NCBI GenBank assembly: GCA_013151865.1
Contig: JAADHN010000089.1
Coordinates: 40,327-104,326, forward strand
Length of the DNA: 64,000 nt
Reading direction: 5' to 3'
Source: Kiritimatiellota bacterium
GTDB taxonomy: Bacteria > Verrucomicrobiota > Lentisphaeria > Oligosphaerales > JAADHN01
The position numbers were made by a program, and so were the translations under genes. Position 1 is the first letter of the stretch; each line of letters starts with the position of its first letter. Positions 36,840-45,709 of this stretch are shown piece by piece. The notes under the pieces are model-generated. The model searched no databases and had not been told where the DNA came from. It saw only the letters and a program-made list of their open reading frames with translations.

Positions 36840-37991
36840 CTACCGGAGCGTCATGGTCTCCAGATCGCGCGGCAGACGATTCAGTCGTTCGCTCCCCCCC
36901 GCCGTGACCAGGATATCATCCTCGATCCGAACCCCGCCCAATCCCTGAATGTAAACCCCGGGCTCCACGGTGATCACCAGGTTGCGCCGCAACACCGTCC
37001 CGCGCCCCTGGGGCGGCTTCCCGCCAAAGTTCGGCGGCTCGTGAATTTCCAGGCCAAAACTGTGCCCGAGTCCATGCCGAAACTCCCGGGCGTACCCCGC
37101 TGCCCGAATGATCTTGCGGGCCGCAGCGTCCACAGTGTGGGCGCAAACCCCGGGGCCCACGGCCGCGACGGCCGCGTCGTGCGCGCGGAGAACCACACCG
37201 TACACCTCTGCCAATTCTGCGGGAGGATCGCCCAGAAAAAACGTGCGAGTGATGTCGCTCCGGTATCCGTCGAATTCCGCGCCCCAGTCGAACAGCAGCG
37301 GTTCGTTCCAGCGGGGCTTGCGGTGGGTGGGCACGTGATGACAATTGTACGTGTTCGGACCGGACGCAACAATCGTGGCGAACCCGGGACGATCCGCCCC
37401 GGCCAGCCGCATGCGATACTCCAATTCGGCCGCGATTTCCTTTTCCGAACGCCGGACGAACCAGACCGCTCCCCGGCGGACCAACTTGAGCAACGCCAGC
37501 TCCGCAATCACGACCGCCCGTCGGATGCGCGCCATCTCGCCATCGTCCTTGACGCTCCGGCGCAAGGCCACGGCAGATCCCACTCCGCGGAATTCGAGGC
37601 CTTCGCAGGCCGCTTCGAGTTGCCGGTACCGGTGCACGGTAAGGTGATGGTCCTCAATCCCAAGCACGTTGACGCCGCGGCGCTTGAGAACTTCTCCCAA
37701 ATCCTCCCACAGACTGCCGTTCGGCACCCGGATCACGCAGCCCGGCGCCTCGCGCCCGGCGCGAACCTCGAACATGCGGTTGGTATAAAGCAGGGTCCGC
37801 CCTTTGCCGATCAGCAGTGCGGAGGCGCCTTCTGTGCTGCCCGACAAATACCGGATGTTCGCCGGGTCCGTGATCAGCAAGGCGTCTACGCCGCACGCCA
37901 CCGCTTTTCGGGATGCGGCCAACGCGCCGAAACGGCGACGGCGATACACAAACAGGCCGGGAGTCCGCGGGCTGACGGGTTTTTCCGACAC
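36840..37991 (-). CDS. M24 family metallopeptidase (Xaa-Pro aminopeptidase-like)
   Basis: A 383-residue pita-bread aminopeptidase removing N-terminal residues before proline. The N-terminal creatinase-like domain (about 1-150, LITDPANIRYLSG) precedes the catalytic domain. The five metal ligands are visible: D in LLFDWG, D in SDITRTFF, H in HGLGHSFG, E in TVEPG and E in RIEDD. It is 40 bp downstream of the SpoU methyltransferase gene and probably co-transcribed with it. No signal peptide is seen. Confidence 0.93.
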   Translation of the reverse strand: MSEKPVSPRTPGLFVYRRRRFGALAASRKAVACGVDALLITDPANIRYLSGSTEGASALLIGKGRTLLYTNRMFEVRAGREAPGCVIRVPNGSLWEDLGEVLKRRGVNVLGIEDHHLTVHRYRQLEAACEGLEFRGVGSAVALRRSVKDDGEMARIRRAVVIAELALLKLVRRGAVWFVRRSEKEIAAELEYRMRLAGADRPGFATIVASGPNTYNCHHVPTHRKPRWNEPLLFDWGAEFDGYRSDITRTFFLGDPPAELAEVYGVVLRAHDAAVAAVGPGVCAHTVDAAARKIIRAAGYAREFRHGLGHSFGLEIHEPPNFGGKPPQGRGTVLRRNLVITVEPGVYIQGLGGVRIEDDILVTAGGSERLNRLPRDLETMTLR

Positions 37992-38031
37992 TTTTGTTCT
38001 CCTGCCGCGGCGGGGGGGCGCCCCGCCGGTC

Positions 38032-38898
38032 TTACAAACTGTTTCGCTGAAGTCCGCCGCCCGTCCCCATGTCCATCGCTCTCAGCAACCCACGACGGAC
38101 CGCCTCGAACAACAGCACCGTGGCGGCCTGGGCGGCATTGAGCGACTCGGCGCCGCCGGGCATGGGGATCGTCACTTGGCGACTGCCGGCGCACGTTCGC
38201 ACTCCGGTCGCCTCGTTCCCGATCACCAGGGCGCTTTCCCGCAGCTCGAATTCCGGCGAAAAACAACTCGTCCCGCCACGAGGCGCCGCCAGCCACAGCA
38301 CACGAAGACCGGCGGGGCCCAACGCATCCCTGACGGCGCCCAAGTCCGGAAACTCGCGCAGCCCCAAGGAAAACTGCGCTCCCATGCCGGCGCGGATCGC
38401 CTTGGGACCGAAAGCGTCCGTCGTCCCCTCGGTGAGCCACACTTCCGGCAGCCCCACGGCCCAGGCGGTGCGAAGCATGGTCCCCAGGTTCCCGGGGTCG
38501 CCAATGCGGTCCAGAACCAAAACAAGCGGTCCCGCAATCCCGGGAACGAGTGCGCGGGGGGCGTGAAGCGCTGCGCGGAGCAGAACGCACAGCAGTCCCT
38601 GCGGACTGCGGGTCTTGGCCAAAGCGGCGAACTGCGCATCGGAGACAATCCGCACCGGTCCCGCGGTTCGTTGCGAAGTCCGCAACACGTCCATGCCTTT
38701 TGCGGACTCCGCAAACGTCGCGCTCAATATGGTCAACTGAATCGCCCCGGGACAGTGCCGAAACGCTTCGCGGCAGCAACGTAGGCCCTCGACCACGAAG
38801 AGACCGGTCTTCCGGCGTCCGTGACGGGTGAGCGCGTCCGCAACAATCCGGCGCTCACGCCGGGTCGGGGGGTCGCCATGGTCGCCCGCAGATGTCAT
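38032..38898 (-). CDS. SpoU/TrmH family RNA 2'-O-methyltransferase
   Basis: SAM-dependent methyltransferase acting on rRNA or tRNA ribose, 288 residues. An N-terminal substrate-binding domain (FVVEGLRCCREAF) precedes the knotted SPOUT domain, whose three motifs are clear: DRIGDPGNLGTMLRTA, LVIGNEATGV and IPMPGGAESLNAAQAATVLLFE. The ATG at 38898 is preferred over a TTG at 38934; both precede the domain. The target nucleotide cannot be inferred. Confidence 0.94.
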   Translation of the reverse strand: MTSAGDHGDPPTRRERRIVADALTRHGRRKTGLFVVEGLRCCREAFRHCPGAIQLTILSATFAESAKGMDVLRTSQRTAGPVRIVSDAQFAALAKTRSPQGLLCVLLRAALHAPRALVPGIAGPLVLVLDRIGDPGNLGTMLRTAWAVGLPEVWLTEGTTDAFGPKAIRAGMGAQFSLGLREFPDLGAVRDALGPAGLRVLWLAAPRGGTSCFSPEFELRESALVIGNEATGVRTCAGSRQVTIPMPGGAESLNAAQAATVLLFEAVRRGLLRAMDMGTGGGLQRNSL

Positions 38899-38943
38899 GT
38901 GGCTGCATTGTCCCGGTTCGACTACTTGTGACAAAACCCCTGA

Positions 38944-39208
38944 GGGGCGGTCGCTTCATCCTTGGACTGCCGAAAAACGCCCCCGCGGGGCAGTTTGTCG
39001 TAGCCCGGCCATCGCCCCAGGTGGTTCATCGCCGGACCGCAGTCAACTGAATGTGGAGCGCAACATGCGCCTGCGGTACACGTTGAAGCACCCATTCAGG
39101 GGGCGTGCCCGGTCCATGACCCTACCCGGGCGGGGCACGCCCCGGGCCACGGTGGCCCCGGCCTCCAGATCGTTCTTCGACGCGCCGGGCAATAAAGCGA
39201 CACGCCCC
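38944..39208. repeat. Family-2 palindromic MITE-like element, copy A
   Basis: A 265-bp element bounded by degenerate terminal inverted repeats, GGGGCGGTCGCTT at the left and AAAGCGACACGCCCC at the right. Its interior shares ACACGTTGAAGCACCC and adjoining blocks with copy B (47834-48097). Its left arm (GAAAAACGCCCC, CGTAGCC) also matches the reverse complement of copy B's right arm, so the element is a long imperfect palindrome. No transposase frame is inside. Confidence 0.7.
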
Positions 39209-39549
39209 GGGGCCGGGGTGCGGGGGCCATTGCCGATGCAGAAACCGCACCTCGGGCTCGGGCGGTTACACATAGTCGACCGGGCGGGGTGCGTCAAACC
39301 CGAACCGCGATTATCGGACCCGCCCAACCGAACAACCGGGGAAAAACACGGGAAAACAGGGGTGTGGGAAAACGCGAAGGCCGCTCTCGGCGCGGAGAGT
39401 GTGGAAAAACCTAAGAAGCAGGGGGGCCGGCGGCAACTCCTGGGGCCGAAACAGCCGAGTCTCGCGAGTTGGGCGACGGGGGAGAAAACGTAAATACCGC
39501 CCGGGTCCGTTCGAGAAGAGCGCCGACCAGGATTTCGACGCGGATGCAC
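39209..39549. other. Intergenic region after MITE copy A
   Basis: About 340 bp between the repeat and the promoter of the glycosidase gene. It contains several GGGGAAAAAC/GGGAAAAC-like purine-rich stretches near 39337-39410, but no supported gene or RNA. Confidence 0.4.
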
Positions 39550-39577
39550 TTGTCTGCGGGACTCCCCATGGTATCGT
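39550..39577 (+). promoter_or_regulatory. Promoter candidate for the GH52-like gene
   Basis: TTGTCT (39550-39555), a 16-bp spacer and TATCGT (39572-39577), each 4 of 6 to consensus, 114 bp before the ATG. The -10 box is the same as that proposed at 10489. Confidence 0.35.
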
Positions 39578-39691
39578 TTCAGCTTACTCGCAACGAGGGC
39601 CCGCGTCGTGTGCGGACGACCGGCAGATTGTGCTGCGTGACAACGGGCCGCCGGACAAACGGCGATATCCACCGCGAAAGGAGTGCGCGTC

Positions 39692-41959
39692 ATGGCGATC
39701 ATGAGCACCGTGCTGGGGCGACTCGGCGGCCGGTATAGCTTGGTTCTCGACCCGCATCGGCGCGAAATCCAGTACGGCGGGCTGGGACTGCACTGTCAGG
39801 AAACGGCAGAACTTTTGGTGGGGATCGAAGGCCCCTCGGGCGAGCACCTCACCGTGCTGCCTTTCTGCAAACAGGGCAGTGTTTTCGACTGTCTCGAACA
39901 GGATCAGACCATGACCTCCCTGCGCTTCACAGGTCACAGTCTGGCGCTCGGAGTCAAGGTGGAAATCGTCCTGACCGCACCGTTCTATCCGCGCGACGAG
40001 AAGACCAGTGTGGCCCCAGTCTACTTCCTCGACGTGACCATCAGCCCCTTCGACCGTGTCCGCTGGACGAGCGTCTCGCCGGACACGGTCCGTTGTGGAC
40101 AGTTGCGGATCGGACTGTCTCTCCCCGGCGCCACGGTCGGTGCGGCGGAAGGCGCCGTGCAATTCGAGTACCCCGTGCACGCCGGGCGCCGCGGGAAGAG
40201 CGGAGAAGGCGGCTTGAACCGGGAAGTCGGCGCTTTCAGCCGGCGGGTGCGCCGGGATGGGACGGCGCAGGATCGCCTACTGCCCCTGACTCGCGGGTTC
40301 GATGTGGTCGATGGCGAGCTGCGTGCACCGTTCAATGCGGACACCGGAGAGACGGTCCACTATCGGGCGGCCTTGCTGGGGTATGTCGGCGACGCCCTGT
40401 TCGAACGATTCGGCGAGCCGATGCGGCTGAAGTACTGCGAATGGTGGAATGATGTGAGCGCGGTCGCGGCATACGTCACGGAACACCACGAGAGAATGAT
40501 CGACAAGAGCCGAGCCTTCGACCGCACCTTCGAGGACAGCGATCTGCCCCTTGCCGGGCGCCATACCCTGGCATTGGCCTTTCAGAGCTACATGATCTGC
40601 TCGATGTGGTGCATCCCGGCCCCCTCCGCAAAAATCGGCGGCCCGGTCCCGCCGCAATGGTTCAGCGTCTGGGAAGGCAGTTGCTGGTACAACTCGACCG
40701 TGGACGTCACGTACAACGAGGCGCCTTTCTACTTTTCATTCTGGCCGGAATTGCTCGAACTGATTTTCGAGGAATGGTCCCGGCACGCCAATGATTACGA
40801 GGCCGAAACCCGGCGGTGCGCAAAGGCGACGGAACATCTCGGGCGCACTGTCCCGGTCCCCAACGAGCCATTTCCCGGAGCCATGCTCGAGCACGACATG
40901 GGCGAAGGCTGGACGGCCAACGGCCAGAGCTATCACCACCCCATGCCGGTCGAGGAGAACTCGAACTTCCTGCTGCTCTTGTATGCGCATGGCCTGTGGT
41001 GGGGGCGAACCGAACTGTTCGAGCGCTACGTCGATCTGTGCAAACAGTTGGTCGACTACTTGTTCTGGACCGATTCGACCGGGAACGGTTTTCCGGACCG
41101 CGGCACGGCCAACACCATCGACGATGCCACTCCGGCGGTGCAGTACGGCCGGGACAATGTGTACCTCGGCGTCAAACGACTGGCGGCGCTCCACGCCGCG
41201 GGACGGATGTTCGCCGCGGTGGGAGAGATGGGGTACGCCCAAAGCTGCGGCATGGCGGTCGAGCGCGCCGTGGCCACACTGAATGCCGGCTGGCTCGGAG
41301 ACCATTGGGGAGTATGCCTGGACCGGTCCGCCGAAGGCCTCGAAGACGCTTGGCACGGTGCGCCCCTGCCCTACAACGAACTGCCCGGATGGGACGCCTA
41401 CAGTCTGTACACCGGCAACGGCCTGCTCTATCTCATGATGATCGACGACCTGCCGCCGGGACTCGAACCCCGGCAGTTCGGGCTCGATGCGGTCGCGGCA
41501 GAACGCGCCTGTCGCACCCCCTACGGAAGTTCGCACTCGAGCGCCGACCGGGAACACGTGTGGATTTCGATGAATATGTGGCGAGATGCCCTCGCCGCCT
41601 ACCTGTCCATCGACATGCGCGAAAACGTCGAACGCTACTGGGACCTGCAGTTGTTCGCCAACGGTCCCGGCGCCGAAAAACCCAACGGTTTCTCGGAAAC
41701 CAACCTCACCAACAATCTCGTGCTGTACCCCAGGGGCGCCGCCGGGTTCGCCTGGATCTTCGGTCTGGCCGGCTTGGTTCTGAACCGGCGCAGCGGCCTG
41801 ATGCGGACGCGTCCCATTTCCCGCGGCCGCTACCCCCTGTTTCCGCTGGCCGACTGGGACTCCGGCACGGTCCCGACAGCCGAACTGATCCACACCCCGA
41901 TCGGCCTGCGCGTCCAAGTCCACGACCTGCATCCGGGCCTCACTCTCAGCTTGGAATGA
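39692..41959 (+). CDS. GH52-like (clan GH-O) alpha/alpha-barrel glycosidase
   Basis: A 755-residue protein without signal peptide. A beta-sandwich N-terminal domain (to about residue 240) precedes an (alpha/alpha)6 barrel. By eye it follows the layout of GH52 beta-xylosidases. WEGSCWYNSTVDVTYN aligns with the region around the GH52 nucleophile glutamate, LEHDMGEG with their conserved THDMG block, and DDATPAVQYGRDNVYLG with their acid/base aspartate and following helix. Overall identity appears low, so a diverged GH52/GH116-type or unassigned family is equally possible. AAGGAG lies 9 nt before the ATG at 39692, which outranks an in-frame GTG at 39683. It stands alone between minus-strand operons. 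Confidence 0.55.
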   Translation: MAIMSTVLGRLGGRYSLVLDPHRREIQYGGLGLHCQETAELLVGIEGPSGEHLTVLPFCKQGSVFDCLEQDQTMTSLRFTGHSLALGVKVEIVLTAPFYPRDEKTSVAPVYFLDVTISPFDRVRWTSVSPDTVRCGQLRIGLSLPGATVGAAEGAVQFEYPVHAGRRGKSGEGGLNREVGAFSRRVRRDGTAQDRLLPLTRGFDVVDGELRAPFNADTGETVHYRAALLGYVGDALFERFGEPMRLKYCEWWNDVSAVAAYVTEHHERMIDKSRAFDRTFEDSDLPLAGRHTLALAFQSYMICSMWCIPAPSAKIGGPVPPQWFSVWEGSCWYNSTVDVTYNEAPFYFSFWPELLELIFEEWSRHANDYEAETRRCAKATEHLGRTVPVPNEPFPGAMLEHDMGEGWTANGQSYHHPMPVEENSNFLLLLYAHGLWWGRTELFERYVDLCKQLVDYLFWTDSTGNGFPDRGTANTIDDATPAVQYGRDNVYLGVKRLAALHAAGRMFAAVGEMGYAQSCGMAVERAVATLNAGWLGDHWGVCLDRSAEGLEDAWHGAPLPYNELPGWDAYSLYTGNGLLYLMMIDDLPPGLEPRQFGLDAVAAERACRTPYGSSHSSADREHVWISMNMWRDALAAYLSIDMRENVERYWDLQLFANGPGAEKPNGFSETNLTNNLVLYPRGAAGFAWIFGLAGLVLNRRSGLMRTRPISRGRYPLFPLADWDSGTVPTAELIHTPIGLRVQVHDLHPGLTLSLE

Positions 41960-42179
41960 TTCGCCGGACTGCGGCGCCCGGCAGGGCGCACCCGCAGTTG
42001 CGCCGCCAGTTCCGCCGCCGATCCCACACTCTTCTCTTTTCGTTCGCGCCGGGCGGCCCCCACCCCCACAGGCGGGGACCGCGCCACACGGCGCTCGCCG
42101 ACCATGTCGACGAATTTCCCAAAACGTGCACTTCGGCCGGACCCCGCACGCTCCGCCCCCCCGCTGCATCACGCTGGGG

Positions 42180-44579
42180 TTAAGAGGGTGACGCACCGCG
42201 CGGCACCGTGAGCCAAGCCGCCCCCAAGGTCAGGGCGGTGAGAAAACTCGCCGCCTCGATCCCCAGGAGCGGCACGCAGACGGCCCCGGTGGCCAGCGCG
42301 CCGAGGGCCGCGCCCAAGAGGTCGGCCGCATAGATTCCGGCGCCACCGGAGTCTGAGGACGAGGCGGCACGCCCGACTTCGGACCGCCGGCGTACGGCGG
42401 CCAACAGCGGAAAAGTGACGCCGTCGATCGCGCCGGCCGCGAAGGCCAGAAGCAGAAACGCCGGCACGCCGATTCCGTCGAAAGCGGGCGGCAAAGCGTG
42501 CAGCGCGCGCAGAACGACCGGTAGCGCCAAGCACAAGACCATGCCGGCGCCGAGTGCGGCCGCAGGACTGCGAACCCCGCTGCTTCGCCGCCGACCGGCG
42601 GTCGCCCCGAGGGCCAGGCCGGCCATGAATGCGGCCGTCAGCAGACCCAGATAGCCGTAGACGTAGCCGAACGTGTTCTGGAAGGCATAGAGCAACAGGA
42701 TTTCCGTCGCCATGCCGAACGTTCCCGTGGCAAAAGCCGCCGCCGCCACGCCGTACCTCAACAGCACGGAGCTGTGCGGCCGTTTCTTCCGCAACCGCCA
42801 CAGAAGCGGGACAGGCGCCAGCAGCGCCAGCGGCAACAATAGGCCATATTGGAAACGGAAGGCCGACAGCCTCCGAAAAAAGGCGTTGGCGCCCGAATTC
42901 AACCCAGGGTCCCGAGAATCCGGGGCAGCCGTCGCGATCTGGTTCCAGACCAGCAAAGCGTACGAGTAGGCAATGGGGCGGAAGTCCGTGTTCGTCGGGG
43001 CACGAGAGCGGCGCAAGTACGCCGCGAACCCTTGCGTCTGGCTCGCGGGAATCATTCCTTCGAAAAGCGCGGTGAAATAGAGTTCGGCGTTCGTGCGAAA
43101 ATCTGGATCGAACTCGTCCAACCAAACCCCGCGAGCCGCGAGCCGCCGCCCCAGTTCGCCCGGCGACACCGACACCGTCCCCGGCTGCTTTCCGGCGACG
43201 AAGATGTGACGGTCCCCCGGGACGGCACGGACCTCGGGGAATACCCCCATCAGTGTGTGGTAGAGCACGGCGGAAAGTCGACCGGCTGTTCCCCCCGGGT
43301 AATTGGCCGAACCCATGATCGAAATGACCACGACACCCGAATGGCGCAGAACCTCGCGCAGATCGCTGAAGAAATCGCGGGTGTAAAACCGGTTGGCGGA
43401 TGCGGACAGGGGCGCGGGGGGCTGCACCACGATGACGTCGTAGCGGCGGCCCGCCGCGGCGGCGGCGCGCACCCAGCGCCGGCCGTCGACACACCGGTAA
43501 CGGACCGCCGGATCCGGCGCGCCATCCCCTTGCAGGTCGAGGGCCAATGCCAGGAGCTGCGGGTCGGTCTCGACCACGTCCACGGTCGACGCGCCGGCTC
43601 GACGGTACTCATGGGGCGACCGATCCAGGCCGCCGCCCACCAGGAGAACGTCACGGGGAACGACCCGCGATTGCGCCAGGACGAACAGGGCCGTGTCTCG
43701 GGCCGCCGGGGCCGGTTTGCCGGGACTCAAAACGGCCGTCAAACCGCCGTCTTGAAAGAGCGAGAATTGTCGGGTGCGCGGATGTTCCAGTACGGCAATC
43801 CGACCGTACCGCGAATCCCGCACAGTCCGAAGGCGATACCCCGGCAACAGAGCGTGCCAGCGTCTCTCTTCCAGACGACGATCCAGGCCGCTCCACACCA
43901 GGCCGAGCCCCACCAGGATCTCGCAAGAAACAAGCCCGGCCGACACGCGCCGGAACTTCCCCGATTCGGGGCGGAGCCACAAACATAAGACGGCCGCGAG
44001 GAACGGTCCCACCGCGATGGGCGCGACCCACTCGACCAGCATGAATGAAAACAGCGCCCCGCCCAGCGCGCCGCCCCAGGCATCGGCGGGATAGACACGA
44101 CTGAATCCCCCGCTGCCGGCGGCCCTCAAGGCACAAACAAAACCCGCGCCCCCCGCTAAAGCGGCTGGGGCCGTTGCCGCCAGCGCAACCAGGGCGGCTT
44201 GAAGGAACGAGCGCTCCGCAACGCCGTTCCAGGCAGCGCTGCGGTAACGGGCAAAAGCGACCTCCAGCACCAGAAGCGGCCCCTGCGCCGCAAGCAACCC
44301 CAACCCGACTCGCCAGGCCCCCCGACCCCCGAGCCGGGCCCGGCTCATTGCCAAACTGCCCAGTGCAGTCCAAAACAGCCCGGCCGCCAGGACAACACCG
44401 ATGAAAATCTCCGTGCCGCGACAGGCAGCCAGCATTTCCCGAAACACCACGATCTGAGCGACCTGGGCAAAGACGCCGAAGCAGAACGCCAGTCGAAACG
44501 CGCCTCGGGCAGACGTCCCTGTCGGCCTGACTCGACTCGAGCGGCGCGAGTGCAGTTGCGGAATGGGCCACCTGGCCAC
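42180..44579 (-). CDS. Spermidine synthase-like membrane protein (fused transporter-like helices and SpeE fold)
   Basis: A 799-residue protein. An N-terminal block of hydrophobic helices (about 30-210) is followed by a soluble spermidine-synthase-type methyltransferase fold (about 240-480), then further membrane helices to the end. The SAM/dcSAM-binding pattern is LLVGGGLDRSPHEY, then VVETDPQLLALA and YDVIVVQPPAPLSASANRFYT. The ornithine/putrescine-side acids of true polyamine synthases are not clearly conserved (QPP where they have DxxD/E), so polyamine synthesis is doubtful. It follows the radical SAM gene by 3 bp, a strong sign of shared function. Likely inner membrane. Confidence 0.82.
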   Translation of the reverse strand: MARWPIPQLHSRRSSRVRPTGTSARGAFRLAFCFGVFAQVAQIVVFREMLAACRGTEIFIGVVLAAGLFWTALGSLAMSRARLGGRGAWRVGLGLLAAQGPLLVLEVAFARYRSAAWNGVAERSFLQAALVALAATAPAALAGGAGFVCALRAAGSGGFSRVYPADAWGGALGGALFSFMLVEWVAPIAVGPFLAAVLCLWLRPESGKFRRVSAGLVSCEILVGLGLVWSGLDRRLEERRWHALLPGYRLRTVRDSRYGRIAVLEHPRTRQFSLFQDGGLTAVLSPGKPAPAARDTALFVLAQSRVVPRDVLLVGGGLDRSPHEYRRAGASTVDVVETDPQLLALALDLQGDGAPDPAVRYRCVDGRRWVRAAAAAGRRYDVIVVQPPAPLSASANRFYTRDFFSDLREVLRHSGVVVISIMGSANYPGGTAGRLSAVLYHTLMGVFPEVRAVPGDRHIFVAGKQPGTVSVSPGELGRRLAARGVWLDEFDPDFRTNAELYFTALFEGMIPASQTQGFAAYLRRSRAPTNTDFRPIAYSYALLVWNQIATAAPDSRDPGLNSGANAFFRRLSAFRFQYGLLLPLALLAPVPLLWRLRKKRPHSSVLLRYGVAAAAFATGTFGMATEILLLYAFQNTFGYVYGYLGLLTAAFMAGLALGATAGRRRSSGVRSPAAALGAGMVLCLALPVVLRALHALPPAFDGIGVPAFLLLAFAAGAIDGVTFPLLAAVRRRSEVGRAASSSDSGGAGIYAADLLGAALGALATGAVCVPLLGIEAASFLTALTLGAAWLTVPRGASPS

Positions 44580-44582
44580 GAA

Positions 44583-45704
44583 TCACCCCCAAACCCCCGG
44601 GATCCGTGCACGGCAATATGGGCAGCAACCATGTTTGAGCCGATTCGCCAGCAAACGAAACCCGAGACGTTTGATTACCGCCTTCCCGCATTGCGGACAG
44701 TAGGTGTGATTACCCGGGTGCGGGGCAAGGTTTGAAAGATAGACGAAATTCAATCCCTCTTCGCGCCCGATCTCCCGAGCGCGTTCGAGGGTGGCAATCG
44801 GCGTCCGGGGCCGGTCGCGCATCTTGTATTTCGGCATAAAACGCTCGATGTGCCACGGAGTGTCCCGCCCCAAGTTGCGACCGATCCAACGCGCAATCCG
44901 GCGCAAATCACGGTCGGAGTCGTTCATTTCCGGAACGACAAGGGTGGCCACCTCCACCCACTTGCCTGCCTGGCGTGCCTGGACACAGCGCTCGAGGACG
45001 GGACGGACCGACGGGGCCCCGATCACGTCGCGGTAGAATCGGTCCGTTGCGCCCTTGATCGTAAAGGTAACGGCATCCAGTTGATCGAGAAAATCGGCGA
45101 ATGGTTTTCGGTTCACGAAACCGGCTGTGCACAGAAACGCCCGGGCGCCGGCCTCCCGAACCGCCGCCGCGAACCGCAGGTTGAACTCCAGGTGAACCAC
45201 CCCCTCCGTGTAGGTAAAACAAACACCTGCCAACGCCTTCTCCCGGACCAGGCGCACACTCTCCATTTGGTCGAACCGGAGGTTGCGCGTGGTGCTCGGG
45301 GACGCCTGGGCGAACTGCCAGTTCTGGCAGTACCGGCAACGGAGGTTGCAGCCGGCGTGCGCCATGGCGAAGACTGCCGTTCCCGGCAAGACGTGGTTCA
45401 GCGGCCCCTTCTCGATCGGGTCCAAGTTGACGACGCAAGGGCGACCCGTGGCCGCGGTCTGGAGCACGCCGCCACGATTGGTCCGTACGCGGCAGAATCC
45501 CGTCTCCCCGGGTTTCAGGGTCTCAAGGCGCGGACACAGCAGGCAAGCGACCCGATTGTCCGGCAGCTTCCGGTAGAAGGCCGCCTCCGTCTCCCCGGAC
45601 GACGCGACGCGGTCCCGAACCCAGGCAACGCTCGCAACTGCGGGCAAAACTTCGAGGCCGATCCCAAACTTTGCCATTCTTTCCAGAAAACTGCGCCGGT
45701 CCAT
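44583..45704 (-). CDS. AmmeMemoRadiSam system radical SAM enzyme
   Basis: A 373-residue radical SAM protein. The 4Fe-4S cluster cysteines are C119, C123 and C126 (CNLRCRYC). An N-terminal CLLCP plus FCRVR suggests another cysteine site, and a C-terminal zinc-ribbon-like pair (CPQCG, CPYC) completes the family layout, ending IPGVWG. The N-terminus DRRSFLERM with following hydrophobic residues resembles a Tat signal, so periplasmic location is possible. GGAGGTGAAAACG before the ATG at 45704 is an excellent ribosome-binding site. The gene lies 5 bp after the CxxCH protein gene and 3 bp before the SpeE-like gene. Its usual partners are fused at 6661-8121. The reaction is unknown. Confidence 0.9.
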   Translation of the reverse strand: MDRRSFLERMAKFGIGLEVLPAVASVAWVRDRVASSGETEAAFYRKLPDNRVACLLCPRLETLKPGETGFCRVRTNRGGVLQTAATGRPCVVNLDPIEKGPLNHVLPGTAVFAMAHAGCNLRCRYCQNWQFAQASPSTTRNLRFDQMESVRLVREKALAGVCFTYTEGVVHLEFNLRFAAAVREAGARAFLCTAGFVNRKPFADFLDQLDAVTFTIKGATDRFYRDVIGAPSVRPVLERCVQARQAGKWVEVATLVVPEMNDSDRDLRRIARWIGRNLGRDTPWHIERFMPKYKMRDRPRTPIATLERAREIGREEGLNFVYLSNLAPHPGNHTYCPQCGKAVIKRLGFRLLANRLKHGCCPYCRARIPGVWG

Positions 45705-45709
45705 CGTTT

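Noticed and set aside
41985..42004. Bidirectional terminator between the convergent GH52-like and SpeE-like genes
   Set aside because: GGCGCA/TGCGCC pairs for only 6 bp and no T tract follows on either strand.
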